Shown here one piece after another: positions 26,135-33,690 of a stretch of 64,000 nucleotides of DNA. How positions within the stretch are numbered: position 1 is the first letter of the stretch; each line of letters begins with the position of its first letter. Origin of the DNA: Vulcanococcus sp. Its GTDB lineage: Bacteria; Cyanobacteriota; Cyanobacteriia; PCC-6307; Cyanobiaceae. The DNA lies in the NCBI GenBank assembly GCA_019264575.1, contig JAHUZV010000025.1:1-64000 (forward strand), written 5' to 3'. The notes beneath the pieces are model-generated. The model ran no database searches. It was not told where the DNA came from and was given only the letters and a program-made list of their open reading frames with translations. A program made the position numbers and the translations under genes.

Positions 26135-28132
26135 ATGACGAACCAAGCCAAACAACCCTGTCTGCGGGTCATCCCCCTCGGTGGCCTTCACGAGATCGGC
26201 AAGAACACCTGCGTTTTTGAATACGGCGACGACATCATGCTCGTGGATGCCGGTCTGGCATTCCCCAGCGATGGCATGCACGGCGTCAATGTGGTGATGC
26301 CGGATACCAGCTATCTGAAGGAAAACCAGAAGCGCATCCGCGGCATGATCGTGACCCACGGTCACGAAGATCACATCGGTGGCATTGCTCACCACCTCAA
26401 GAACTTCAATATTCCTGTGATTCATGGCCCGCGCCTGGCGCTGGCGATGCTCACCGGAAAGATGGAAGAAGCCGGTGTGATGGATCGCACCATCCTCCAA
26501 ACCGTCGCCCCGCGCGATGTGGTGAAGGTGGGTCAGCACTTCTCGGTGGAGTTCATCCGCAACACCCACTCGATGGCCGACAGCTTCTCGCTGGCCATCA
26601 CCACCCCGGTGGGCACCGTGATCTTCACCGGTGACTTCAAGTTTGATCACACCCCCGTCGATGGCGAAACCTTCGACATGGCCCGCCTAGCCCACTACGG
26701 CGAGCAGGGTGTGCTGTGTCTGTTCAGCGATTCCACCAACTCCGAGGTGCCGGGCTTCTGCCCGCCGGAGCGCTCCGTGTTCCCCTGCCTGGATCGCCAC
26801 ATCTCCCAGGCAGAAGGCCGGGTGATCATCACCACCTTCGCCAGCTCGATTCACCGGGTGGCGATGATTCTCGAGCTGGCCCTCAAGAACGGCCGCAAGG
26901 TGGGCCTGCTGGGCCGCTCCATGCTCAACGTGATCGCCAAGGCGCGTGAGCTGGGCTACATGCGCGCCCCTGATGATCTGTTTGTGCCGATCAAGCAGAT
27001 CCGTGATCTGCCCGATCGCGAAACCCTGCTGCTGATGACCGGCAGCCAAGGTGAGCCGCTTGCTGCTCTGAGCCGCATCTCCCGCGGTGAGCACCCGCAG
27101 GTGCAGGTAAAGACCACCGACACGATCATCTTCTCTGCCAGCCCGATCCCCGGTAACACCATTTCTGTGGTGAACACCATTGACCGGCTGATGATGCTGG
27201 GCGCCAAGGTCGTCTACGGCAAGGGCGAAGGCATTCACGTGTCTGGTCATGGCTTCCAGGAAGACCAGAAACTGATGCTGGCTCTCACCAAGCCGAAGTA
27301 TTTCGTGCCTGTGCATGGTGAGCACCGCATGCTCGTGTGCCACAGCAAGACCGCTCAATCGATGGGCGTTCCGGCCGAGAACATCCTGATCATCGACAAC
27401 GGTGATGTGGTCGAACTCACCCCTGATTCGATCAACAAAGGTGAACCGGTGAAGGCCGGCATTGAGCTGCTCGATGCCTCCCGCAACGGCATCGTGGATG
27501 CCCGCGTGCTCAAGGAGCGTCAGCAACTCGCCGACGACGGCGTGATCACGATGCTGGCCGTGATCAGCACCGATGGCGTGATGGCCGCGCCGCCTCGTGT
27601 GAACCTCCGCGGTGTGGTAACAGCCGCTGATCCGCGCAAGCTCAGCCTCTGGGCCGAGCGCGAGATCACCTGGGTGCTCGAGAACCGCTGGCAGCAGCTG
27701 TCGCGCAACAGCGGCGGCAAGGCCCCCGATGTGGATTGGATGGGCGTGCAGCGTGAGATCGAGATCGGCCTGCAGCGCCGCCTGCGCCGTGAGCTCCAGG
27801 TGGAACCCCTGATCATTTGCCTGGTGCAGCCCGCCCCTGGCGGTACCCCCGCCTACAAGGGCCGCGCCGATGCCGAGCCCGACAGCCGTCCCGCTCCCCG
27901 CGGCGGCCGCGGCGGTGGTCGAGATGGCGGCCGTGACGTGCAGCGCGGTGAGCGCCCCGAGCGTGTGGAGCGCTCCCAGCAGCCCCGCCGCGAACTGGCG
28001 GCCGTGGGCGCTGCCCCTGCGCCAGCCCCCGCCGCTGCGGCCGCAGCAGCTCCGGTGGCCACACCCGCTCGGGTGGAAGAGCCTGAGATCAGCGGCCGCA
28101 CCCGCCGCCGCCGTTCGGCTGCAGCGAGCTGA
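26135..28132 (+). CDS. rnj: Ribonuclease J
   Basis: This 665-residue metallo-beta-lactamase/beta-CASP ribonuclease processes and degrades mRNA. The zinc motif THGHEDHIGG is present, followed by the FTGDFKFDH strand, the beta-CASP region (FASSIHRVAMI) and the VSGHGFQEDQK motif. The last 90 residues are an Arg/Gly-rich then Ala/Pro-rich tail (PRGGRGGGRDGGRD), beyond the catalytic fold and suggestive of RNA binding. It follows asd-dapA in the same direction, a common cyanobacterial order. Confidence 0.94.
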   Translation: MTNQAKQPCLRVIPLGGLHEIGKNTCVFEYGDDIMLVDAGLAFPSDGMHGVNVVMPDTSYLKENQKRIRGMIVTHGHEDHIGGIAHHLKNFNIPVIHGPRLALAMLTGKMEEAGVMDRTILQTVAPRDVVKVGQHFSVEFIRNTHSMADSFSLAITTPVGTVIFTGDFKFDHTPVDGETFDMARLAHYGEQGVLCLFSDSTNSEVPGFCPPERSVFPCLDRHISQAEGRVIITTFASSIHRVAMILELALKNGRKVGLLGRSMLNVIAKARELGYMRAPDDLFVPIKQIRDLPDRETLLLMTGSQGEPLAALSRISRGEHPQVQVKTTDTIIFSASPIPGNTISVVNTIDRLMMLGAKVVYGKGEGIHVSGHGFQEDQKLMLALTKPKYFVPVHGEHRMLVCHSKTAQSMGVPAENILIIDNGDVVELTPDSINKGEPVKAGIELLDASRNGIVDARVLKERQQLADDGVITMLAVISTDGVMAAPPRVNLRGVVTAADPRKLSLWAEREITWVLENRWQQLSRNSGGKAPDVDWMGVQREIEIGLQRRLRRELQVEPLIICLVQPAPGGTPAYKGRADAEPDSRPAPRGGRGGGRDGGRDVQRGERPERVERSQQPRRELAAVGAAPAPAPAAAAAAAPVATPARVEEPEISGRTRRRRSAAAS

Positions 28133-28143
28133 GGCTCATCCAG

Positions 28144-28182
28144 CTGGGCTCGGCCTGGGTCTCAGATCCGGGTCGAGCCCAG
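28144..28182. repeat. 9-bp inverted repeat after rnj
   Basis: CTGGGCTCG (28144-28152) is the exact reverse complement of CGAGCCCAG (28174-28182). It lies just past the rnj stop and over the tail of a short minus-strand frame. There is no T-run on either side, so it is at best a Rho-independent-like RNA stabiliser rather than a clear terminator. Confidence 0.4.
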
Positions 28183-28320
28183 GCCGCTGCGGGCTAGGTA
28201 CTGCTGTACCAGGCTCACTCCCAGCAGGTTGCTCCACAGGTTCAAGGCCAGAGCGCCCACCGGCAGGGCCTGTCCTGGAGAACCGGTTAGCTGCGCCAGC
28301 ACCGCTTGAGCAGCTTCCAC
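28162..28320 (-). CDS. Candidate small membrane-type protein, too short for most ORF callers
   Basis: A 52-codon frame starts at GTG 28320 and overlaps the last 34 bases of the upstream TPR-like gene in another frame. It reads VEAAQAVLAQLTGSP, then a neutral hydrophobic helix (ALPVGALALNLWSNLLGVSL) and a polar tail. The protein-like hydrophobic pattern and the overlap with its neighbour are the only support; no family is known to me. It could equally be a chance frame. Confidence 0.35.
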   Translation of the reverse strand: MEAAQAVLAQLTGSPGQALPVGALALNLWSNLLGVSLVQQYLARSGLGSTRI

Positions 28321-29168
28321 GCAGCGCCCACGCTTAGAGCGGTGGGGTGAATCGTGCCCGGTTCAGCGCTGGGTTGCTGCACGGGCTCTGGTGCTGTGGG
28401 TTCGGCGTCATCGCACGAGTGGTCTCCTGGGCTCGAGAGCCGCACCAGCAGCAGGCCGCGGTCCAGTTCGCGGAGCTCGGCATCGCTGGGCGGTGCTGGG
28501 TCGTCTGCCACGGCTGCGGGAGGCTTTGCCGACGTTGGCGTGGGCGCCGGCGGCGGGGTCGCCTCGACCGCCTCGATGGCTTGCGGCTCAGGCGGTGCCG
28601 CCTCGCTCGGGGTTGCGTCGGCTCTGGTGGTGCTCGGCACCGCCCAGGGACTGGCGGCGGTGCTGGCATCCGCGCTTGGGGTGGGCGTGGGTTGGGCAGC
28701 TGGTGTGGCTGTGGCCCAGGCCTGCTGGATCGATGCCAGGGCCTGTTGCGGGTCGTCCAGTTGGGCCAGCCAGGGGGTTGCTGGCAACTCGCTGGTGGGC
28801 TGGCTGCTTGGTTCGCTGGCCAAGGCGCTGACCGGGTTGCTCTCGGGATCTGTCTCCTCCGGCTCGGGTTGCTGAGCGCAGAGCTGCAGGCTTTGCTCGG
28901 CCAGTTGCCGGTAGGTGGGTTCCGGGCAGCTGCTCAGAACGGCCTGGTAGGCGACTTCCGCCAGGCGCGGTTGACCCAGGCCATAGAGATGGATGTGGCC
29001 GATGAGCAGCTGCAGGCGTTGATCCAGCAGGTCGCTGCGGTTGGGCTGGAGCTGCGGCTGAAGCGCCTCCGCCTGCTGCAACGCCCCCGCGAAATCACCA
29101 TGGCCATAGGCCCGCTCCACGGCGCTGTAGGCCTGCTCCTGCGGACTGGGCATGGGCACTGGTGGCAT
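28287..29168 (-). CDS. TPR-like protein with long Ala/Pro/Ser linker
   Basis: About 293 residues. The first 110 are helical and resemble TPR units (AYSAVERAYGHGDFAGALQQAE, LLDQRLQLLIGHIHLYGLG). Residues about 120-250 are a low-complexity Ala/Pro/Ser/Thr linker, followed by a short acidic and then basic end (AAWKLLKRCWRS). Two neighbouring in-frame ATGs (29168, 29153) are both plausible starts; the upstream part of the frame is rejected because it runs into tilS. Function unknown; it probably mediates protein contacts. Confidence 0.6.
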   Translation of the reverse strand: MPPVPMPSPQEQAYSAVERAYGHGDFAGALQQAEALQPQLQPNRSDLLDQRLQLLIGHIHLYGLGQPRLAEVAYQAVLSSCPEPTYRQLAEQSLQLCAQQPEPEETDPESNPVSALASEPSSQPTSELPATPWLAQLDDPQQALASIQQAWATATPAAQPTPTPSADASTAASPWAVPSTTRADATPSEAAPPEPQAIEAVEATPPPAPTPTSAKPPAAVADDPAPPSDAELRELDRGLLLVRLSSPGDHSCDDAEPTAPEPVQQPSAEPGTIHPTALSVGAAWKLLKRCWRS

Positions 29169-29191
29169 GCGAGGGATGCTCGTCTCCTTGT

Positions 29192-30220
29192 TTAGGGCGA
29201 CTCGGGCGGCTCCGCCTGGGGAGTTGGGCCAGCGCTGGATTGCTGCAACCAGAGGTGTTGCCGGTCCCACTGCAAGCGGATCCCTGCGCGCAGATCGCTG
29301 CTGCCCGGCCCGCGGCCATGGGCCATCCGGCCCAGGAGCTCGTCGATCTGCTCGGCAGTGATGCTGCGCATTCCTTGGTGGCCCAGCCAGTGCTGCAGCA
29401 GTTGCCGCTGATTGGCGGGTTGCAGCGCCGCTAGCTCGCGCCGCCGCAGTGCCCCGGCGGGCGCGGCTGGCTCGGCCAGCAGTCCTGTCAGGGCCAGCTC
29501 CACCAGCTCCTGCTGGCTGTCTTGCTCCTCGGCCAGCCGTTCGGCTACGCCGCTGATGCGGCGGCTGGCGCCTGGGTGCAGCTGCTCGAGCACCGGCAGC
29601 ACCTCCTGGCGCAGGCGGTTGCGGCTGTAGCGGGGATCCTCGTTGCTGGCATCCGGCCAGAGGGGGAGGCCCAGCTGTCTGTGGACCTGGCCGGTTTCAG
29701 CCCGGGTGAACAGCAACAGCGGCCGCACCAGGGTGAGCTCAGCCGTGAGCGGTCGCTGCGGCCGCAGGCTGGCCAGGCCGCGGCGGTGGCTGCCGCGTGC
29801 CAGTTGCAACAGCAGGGTTTCGGCGCGGTCGCTGGCGGTATGGCCCGTCACCACATGGCTGGCGCCGCAGCGGCTGGCGGCGGCGGCCAGGGCGGCGTAG
29901 CGCCAGGCGCGGGCGGCCGCCTCAGCGGGTTCGGGCTCTGACCACACCTCGATCTCAACGGGGAGGTCCTGCTGGGCCGCCCAGTGCGCCAGTTCGCTGG
30001 CCTGATCGCTGGCATTGGCGCGCAGCTGATGGTTGCCGTGCCACAGGTGCAGCCGCCAGTGATGCAGGCGCTGCAAATCCTGGAGCAGGCCCACCAGCGC
30101 CATCGAATCCTGACCGCCCGACACCGCAAGCAGCAGGCTGGCGCCATCGGGCAGCAGCGCTGGCCGCTGCAGCAGCCAACGGTGCAGGCGCAGGTGGTGG
30201 CGGCTCCAGCGTGGCGCCAA
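29192..30220 (-). CDS. tilS: tRNA(Ile)-lysidine synthetase TilS
   Basis: The PP-loop ATPase motif AVSGGQDSMALVG near residue 30, followed by LWHGNHQLRANA and VVTGHTASDRAETLLLQLARG, identifies TilS, which converts the wobble cytidine of tRNA-Ile(CAU) to lysidine. The frame is open far upstream, antisense to ycf23, so the start is ambiguous. TTG 30220 (giving MAPRWSRHHLRLHRW) leaves 40 bases for a divergent promoter; GTG 30256 would leave only 4. Length then is 342 residues, short-to-normal for TilS. Confidence 0.88.
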   Translation of the reverse strand: MAPRWSRHHLRLHRWLLQRPALLPDGASLLLAVSGGQDSMALVGLLQDLQRLHHWRLHLWHGNHQLRANASDQASELAHWAAQQDLPVEIEVWSEPEPAEAAARAWRYAALAAAASRCGASHVVTGHTASDRAETLLLQLARGSHRRGLASLRPQRPLTAELTLVRPLLLFTRAETGQVHRQLGLPLWPDASNEDPRYSRNRLRQEVLPVLEQLHPGASRRISGVAERLAEEQDSQQELVELALTGLLAEPAAPAGALRRRELAALQPANQRQLLQHWLGHQGMRSITAEQIDELLGRMAHGRGPGSSDLRAGIRLQWDRQHLWLQQSSAGPTPQAEPPESP

Positions 30221-30260
30221 ATGCTGCGTGGGAGAATCGTTCCACTCTGTCTGCACTGGT

Positions 30261-31016
30261 ATGTCGCGTCTCGCCCAGCTGCCCGCTTCGCTTCGTCTGG
30301 CTCTGGAGGAGCGCCGCGCCCTCAAGGTGATCGCCGGTCTCACCAACTTCGATGCCGCCAGTGTGGAGCGCATCAGCCGCGCGGCCGGCATGGGCGGCGC
30401 CGATGTGATCGATGTGGCCTGCGATCCGGCTCTGGTGCAGCTGGCTGCTGAGGTGAGCGGTCTGCCGATCTGCGTGAGCGCCGTGGATCCCGAGCTGTTC
30501 CCCGCTGCTGTGGCCGCCGGTGCCGCCATGGTGGAGATCGGCAACTACGACGCCTTCTATCCCCTCGGCCGCATCTTCGATGCCGAGGAAGTGCTGGCGA
30601 TCACCCGCCGCACCCGTGAGCTGCTGCCTGAGGTGGTGCTGAGCGTCACCGTGCCCCACGTGCTGCCCCTCGATCAGCAGGAGCAGCTGGCCGCTGATCT
30701 GGTGGCCGCCGGCGCCGACATCATCCAGACCGAAGGCGGCACCAGCGCCAAGCCTTTCAGCGCCGGCAGCCTCGGCCTGATCGAGAAGGCCGCTCCCACC
30801 CTGGCCGCTGCCCACAGCATCAGCCGCGCTGTGAGCGTGCCCGTGCTCTGCGCCTCCGGTCTGTCGTCGGTCACCGTGCCGATGGCGATTGCCGCCGGTG
30901 CTGCTGGTGTGGGCGTGGGTTCGGCCGTGAACAAGCTGAACGACCAGCTGGCGATGGTGGCTGTGGTGCGCGGTCTGCGCGAAGCCCTTGGCAGCGCCGT
31001 GAACGCCACCGTTTGA
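30261..31016 (+). CDS. Ycf23 / DUF561 family protein
   Basis: This 251-residue protein fits the DUF561 (Ycf23) family, conserved in cyanobacteria and red-algal plastids. It looks like a TIM-barrel with a KVIAGLTNFDAASVERISRA start, alternating strand/helix units such as ADVIDVACDP, and a phosphate-binding-like GAAGVGVGSAVNKLN end. The biochemical function is not established. It is divergent from tilS with the promoters packed into about 40 bases. Confidence 0.82.
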   Translation: MSRLAQLPASLRLALEERRALKVIAGLTNFDAASVERISRAAGMGGADVIDVACDPALVQLAAEVSGLPICVSAVDPELFPAAVAAGAAMVEIGNYDAFYPLGRIFDAEEVLAITRRTRELLPEVVLSVTVPHVLPLDQQEQLAADLVAAGADIIQTEGGTSAKPFSAGSLGLIEKAAPTLAAAHSISRAVSVPVLCASGLSSVTVPMAIAAGAAGVGVGSAVNKLNDQLAMVAVVRGLREALGSAVNATV

Positions 31017-31109
31017 GCACCAGAGCTGTTCTGAACGCTCGGAATCAAGCCTGAACCGCTGCGGCGGTCAGCTTCGAAACCCATGACTACGTTGCGGTGA
31101 GAGCCGCCC

Positions 31110-31547
31110 GTGGTTGTGGGTTTTTCTTGGCTCTGGTTGCTGCAGTGGCCCGTGCGGGCCCTGGTGCTGCTGATCGTGTCGGCCCTGCCCCTGGGGGTTG
31201 AGGTCGACAGTTTTGGCGTCGCCCTGCTGTCAGCAGCGGTGATTGGTCTGTTGGGCACCCTGCTGGTGCTGCCGCTGAAGGCCGTGCTGGCCCTGCCCTG
31301 GGCGATCACCAGCCTGGGAGGGCTGATCGCTCCGGTGACTTGGCTCTACAACTGGCTGATCACGGTGATCCTGTTTGCGCTGGCGGCTTGGTTGATCCAC
31401 GGTTTCCGGCTGCGCAAGGGTGTGGTGAGTGCCGTGCTCGGGGCGGTGGTGTACGCCGGTCTGTCCGCGGTGATCCTGGGCATGCTCGGGCTTGAGGTGT
31501 CTGCAACCCGCGCTTCGTTGCTGATGAGCACCACGCCCCTGGGCTAA
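31110..31547 (+). CDS. Small membrane protein, phage-holin IV (4-TMS) type
   Basis: This 145-residue protein starts at GTG and consists of four hydrophobic helices, including WPVRALVLLIVSALPLGVEV and VVSAVLGAVVYAGLSAVIL. The layout matches the 'phage holin family / 4-TMS' proteins common on bacterial chromosomes, where most are not viral; none of the neighbours is phage-like. Its stop lies 18 bases before uvrB. Function unknown. Confidence 0.65.
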   Translation: MVVGFSWLWLLQWPVRALVLLIVSALPLGVEVDSFGVALLSAAVIGLLGTLLVLPLKAVLALPWAITSLGGLIAPVTWLYNWLITVILFALAAWLIHGFRLRKGVVSAVLGAVVYAGLSAVILGMLGLEVSATRASLLMSTTPLG

Positions 31548-31565
31548 CTGCCCGAGAATGGCCCG

Positions 31566-33575
31566 ATGGCCACTCCGTTTCAGCTTCACGCTCCCTACAG
31601 CCCCAAGGGTGATCAGCCGAAGGCGATCGCTGGACTGGTGGCTGGCGTGGAGGGCGGTGAGCGCTATCAGACGCTGCTGGGAGCCACGGGAACGGGCAAA
31701 ACCTTCACCATCGCCAACGTGATCGCCCAGACCGGGCGGCCGGCGCTGGTGTTGGCGCACAACAAGACGCTGGCGGCGCAGCTGTGCAATGAGCTGCGGG
31801 AATTTTTCCCCAACAACGCCGTTGAGTACTTCATCTCCTACTACGACTACTACCAACCGGAGGCGTATGTGCCCGTCTCCGATACCTACATCGCCAAAAC
31901 AGCATCGATCAATGAAGAGATTGACATGCTGCGCCATTCGGCGACGCGTTCGTTATTTGAGCGCCGCGATGTGATCGTGGTGGCCTCGATCAGCTGCATC
32001 TACGGCCTCGGGATTCCGAGTGAATACCTCAAGGCGGCCGTGAAGTTCGAGGTGGGTGAGACGCTCAATCTGCGCAGTTCGCTGCGGGACCTGGTGAACA
32101 ACCAGTACTCCCGCAACGACCTGGAAATTTCCCGCGGCCGCTTCCGTGTGCGCGGTGATGTGCTGGAGATCGGCCCGGCCTATGAAGACCGGCTCGTGCG
32201 GATCGAGCTGTTTGGCGATGAGGTGGAGGCGATCCGCTACGTGGATCCCACCACCGGCGAGATCCTGCAGAGTCTCGAAAGCATCAACATCTACCCGGCC
32301 AAGCACTTCGTGACCCCGAAGGAGCGGCTGGAAGATGCCATCAAAGCGATCCGTACGGAGCTGCGGGAGCGATTGGATGTGCTCAACGAGCAGGGGCGGC
32401 TGCTGGAGGCTCAGCGGTTGGAGCAGCGCACTACCTACGACCTGGAGATGCTCGAGCAGGTGGGCTATTGCAATGGCGTGGAGAACTACGCCCGCCATCT
32501 GGCTGGTCGCCAGGCCGGTACGCCACCGGAGTGCCTGATCGATTACTTCCCCGAAGATTGGCTGCTGGTGGTGGATGAAAGCCACGTCACCTGCAGTCAG
32601 CTGCAGGCGATGTACAACGGCGATCAATCGCGTAAGCAGGTGCTGATTGAGCACGGCTTCCGCTTGCCTTCAGCCGCGGACAACCGCCCGCTGAAAGGCG
32701 AGGAGTTTTGGCAGAAGGCGCGCCAAACCATCTTCGTGAGCGCAACCCCGGGCGACTGGGAGATGCGCCAGAGCGATGGTCAGGTGGTGGAGCAGGTGAT
32801 CCGCCCTACCGGTGTGCTCGATCCGATCGTGGAGGTGCGCCCCACCGAAGGCCAGGTGGACGATCTGCTCGGCGAGATCCGGATCCGGGCCGACAAGCAG
32901 GAGCGGGTGCTGGTGACCACCCTCACCAAGCGCATGGCCGAAGACCTCACCGATTACCTCGCCGAGAACGGCGTGCGGGTGCGCTATCTCCACTCCGAAA
33001 TCCACTCAATCGAGCGGATCGAAATCATCCAAGACCTCCGCAACGGCGAATACGACGTGCTCGTGGGCGTGAACCTGCTGCGCGAAGGCCTCGACCTACC
33101 CGAGGTGTCGCTGGTGGCGATCCTCGATGCCGACAAGGAGGGCTTCCTGCGGGCGGAGCGCTCGCTCATCCAGACCATCGGCCGGGCCGCGCGCCATGTG
33201 GAGGGTGTGGCGCTGCTTTACGCCGACAACCTCACCGACAGCATGGACAAGGCGATCACGGAAACGGAACGCCGCCGCGCCATCCAGCAGACCTACAACG
33301 AGAAGCACGGGATCACGCCCTCGCCTGCCGGCAAGCGGGCCGGTAACTCGATCCTGGCGTTTCTGGAGGTGTCGCGCCGGCTCAACGACGAGCAGCTCGA
33401 GCAGGCCACCGAACAGGCGGAGCACAACGAGGTGCCGCTCGATGCTCTGCCTGAATTGATTCAGCAGTTGGAAGAGAAGATGAAGAATGCCGCCAAGAAT
33501 CTGGAGTTCGAGGAAGCCGCCAACTTGCGGGATCGCATCAAGGGTTTGCGCCAAAAACTGGTGGGCAAGCACTGA
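31566..33575 (+). CDS. uvrB: Excinuclease ABC subunit B
   Basis: This 669-residue helicase-like subunit of the UvrABC nucleotide-excision repair complex has Walker [11 protein letters not shown] (about residue 40), the beta-hairpin sequence [12 protein letters not shown] that clamps DNA, helicase motifs LVVDESHVT and [14 protein letters not shown], and the C-terminal UVR domain ([20 protein letters not shown]) that binds UvrA/UvrC. Length fits the family. Confidence 0.98.
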   Translation: MATPFQLHAPYSPKGDQPKAIAGLVAGVEGGERYQTLLGATGTGKTFTIANVIAQTGRPALVLAHNKTLAAQLCNELREFFPNNAVEYFISYYDYYQPEAYVPVSDTYIAKTASINEEIDMLRHSATRSLFERRDVIVVASISCIYGLGIPSEYLKAAVKFEVGETLNLRSSLRDLVNNQYSRNDLEISRGRFRVRGDVLEIGPAYEDRLVRIELFGDEVEAIRYVDPTTGEILQSLESINIYPAKHFVTPKERLEDAIKAIRTELRERLDVLNEQGRLLEAQRLEQRTTYDLEMLEQVGYCNGVENYARHLAGRQAGTPPECLIDYFPEDWLLVVDESHVTCSQLQAMYNGDQSRKQVLIEHGFRLPSAADNRPLKGEEFWQKARQTIFVSATPGDWEMRQSDGQVVEQVIRPTGVLDPIVEVRPTEGQVDDLLGEIRIRADKQERVLVTTLTKRMAEDLTDYLAENGVRVRYLHSEIHSIERIEIIQDLRNGEYDVLVGVNLLREGLDLPEVSLVAILDADKEGFLRAERSLIQTIGRAARHVEGVALLYADNLTDSMDKAITETERRRAIQQTYNEKHGITPSPAGKRAGNSILAFLEVSRRLNDEQLEQATEQAEHNEVPLDALPELIQQLEEKMKNAAKNLEFEEAANLRDRIKGLRQKLVGKH

Positions 33576-33690
33576 AATTCTTTAAGACTTTTACGTCAGC
33601 ATTTGTGCATCATTTTGGGATGTTTCCCGAAATCTCTCCTCTTCCCGCCTGAAATTTCGGCTAAAGCTGAATGCAGCGGCGGAGATCGGG
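33576..33690 (+). promoter_or_regulatory. AT-rich upstream region of the sucrose-phosphate synthase gene, with inverted repeats
   Basis: The 115 bases between uvrB and the GTG start are clearly AT-richer than the flanking genes. They contain a hairpin GGGA-TGTT-TCCC (33617-33628) and a wider repeat CCGAAAT (33627-33633) / ATTTCGG (33654-33660). These could be operator or mRNA-leader elements; sucrose synthesis is salt-responsive in cyanobacteria. A definite -35/-10 pair cannot be picked. Confidence 0.4.

Noticed and set aside
31110..31547. Prophage remnant suggested by the holin-like protein
   Set aside because: No other phage genes, repeats or integrase nearby; such 4-TMS proteins are common chromosomal genes.
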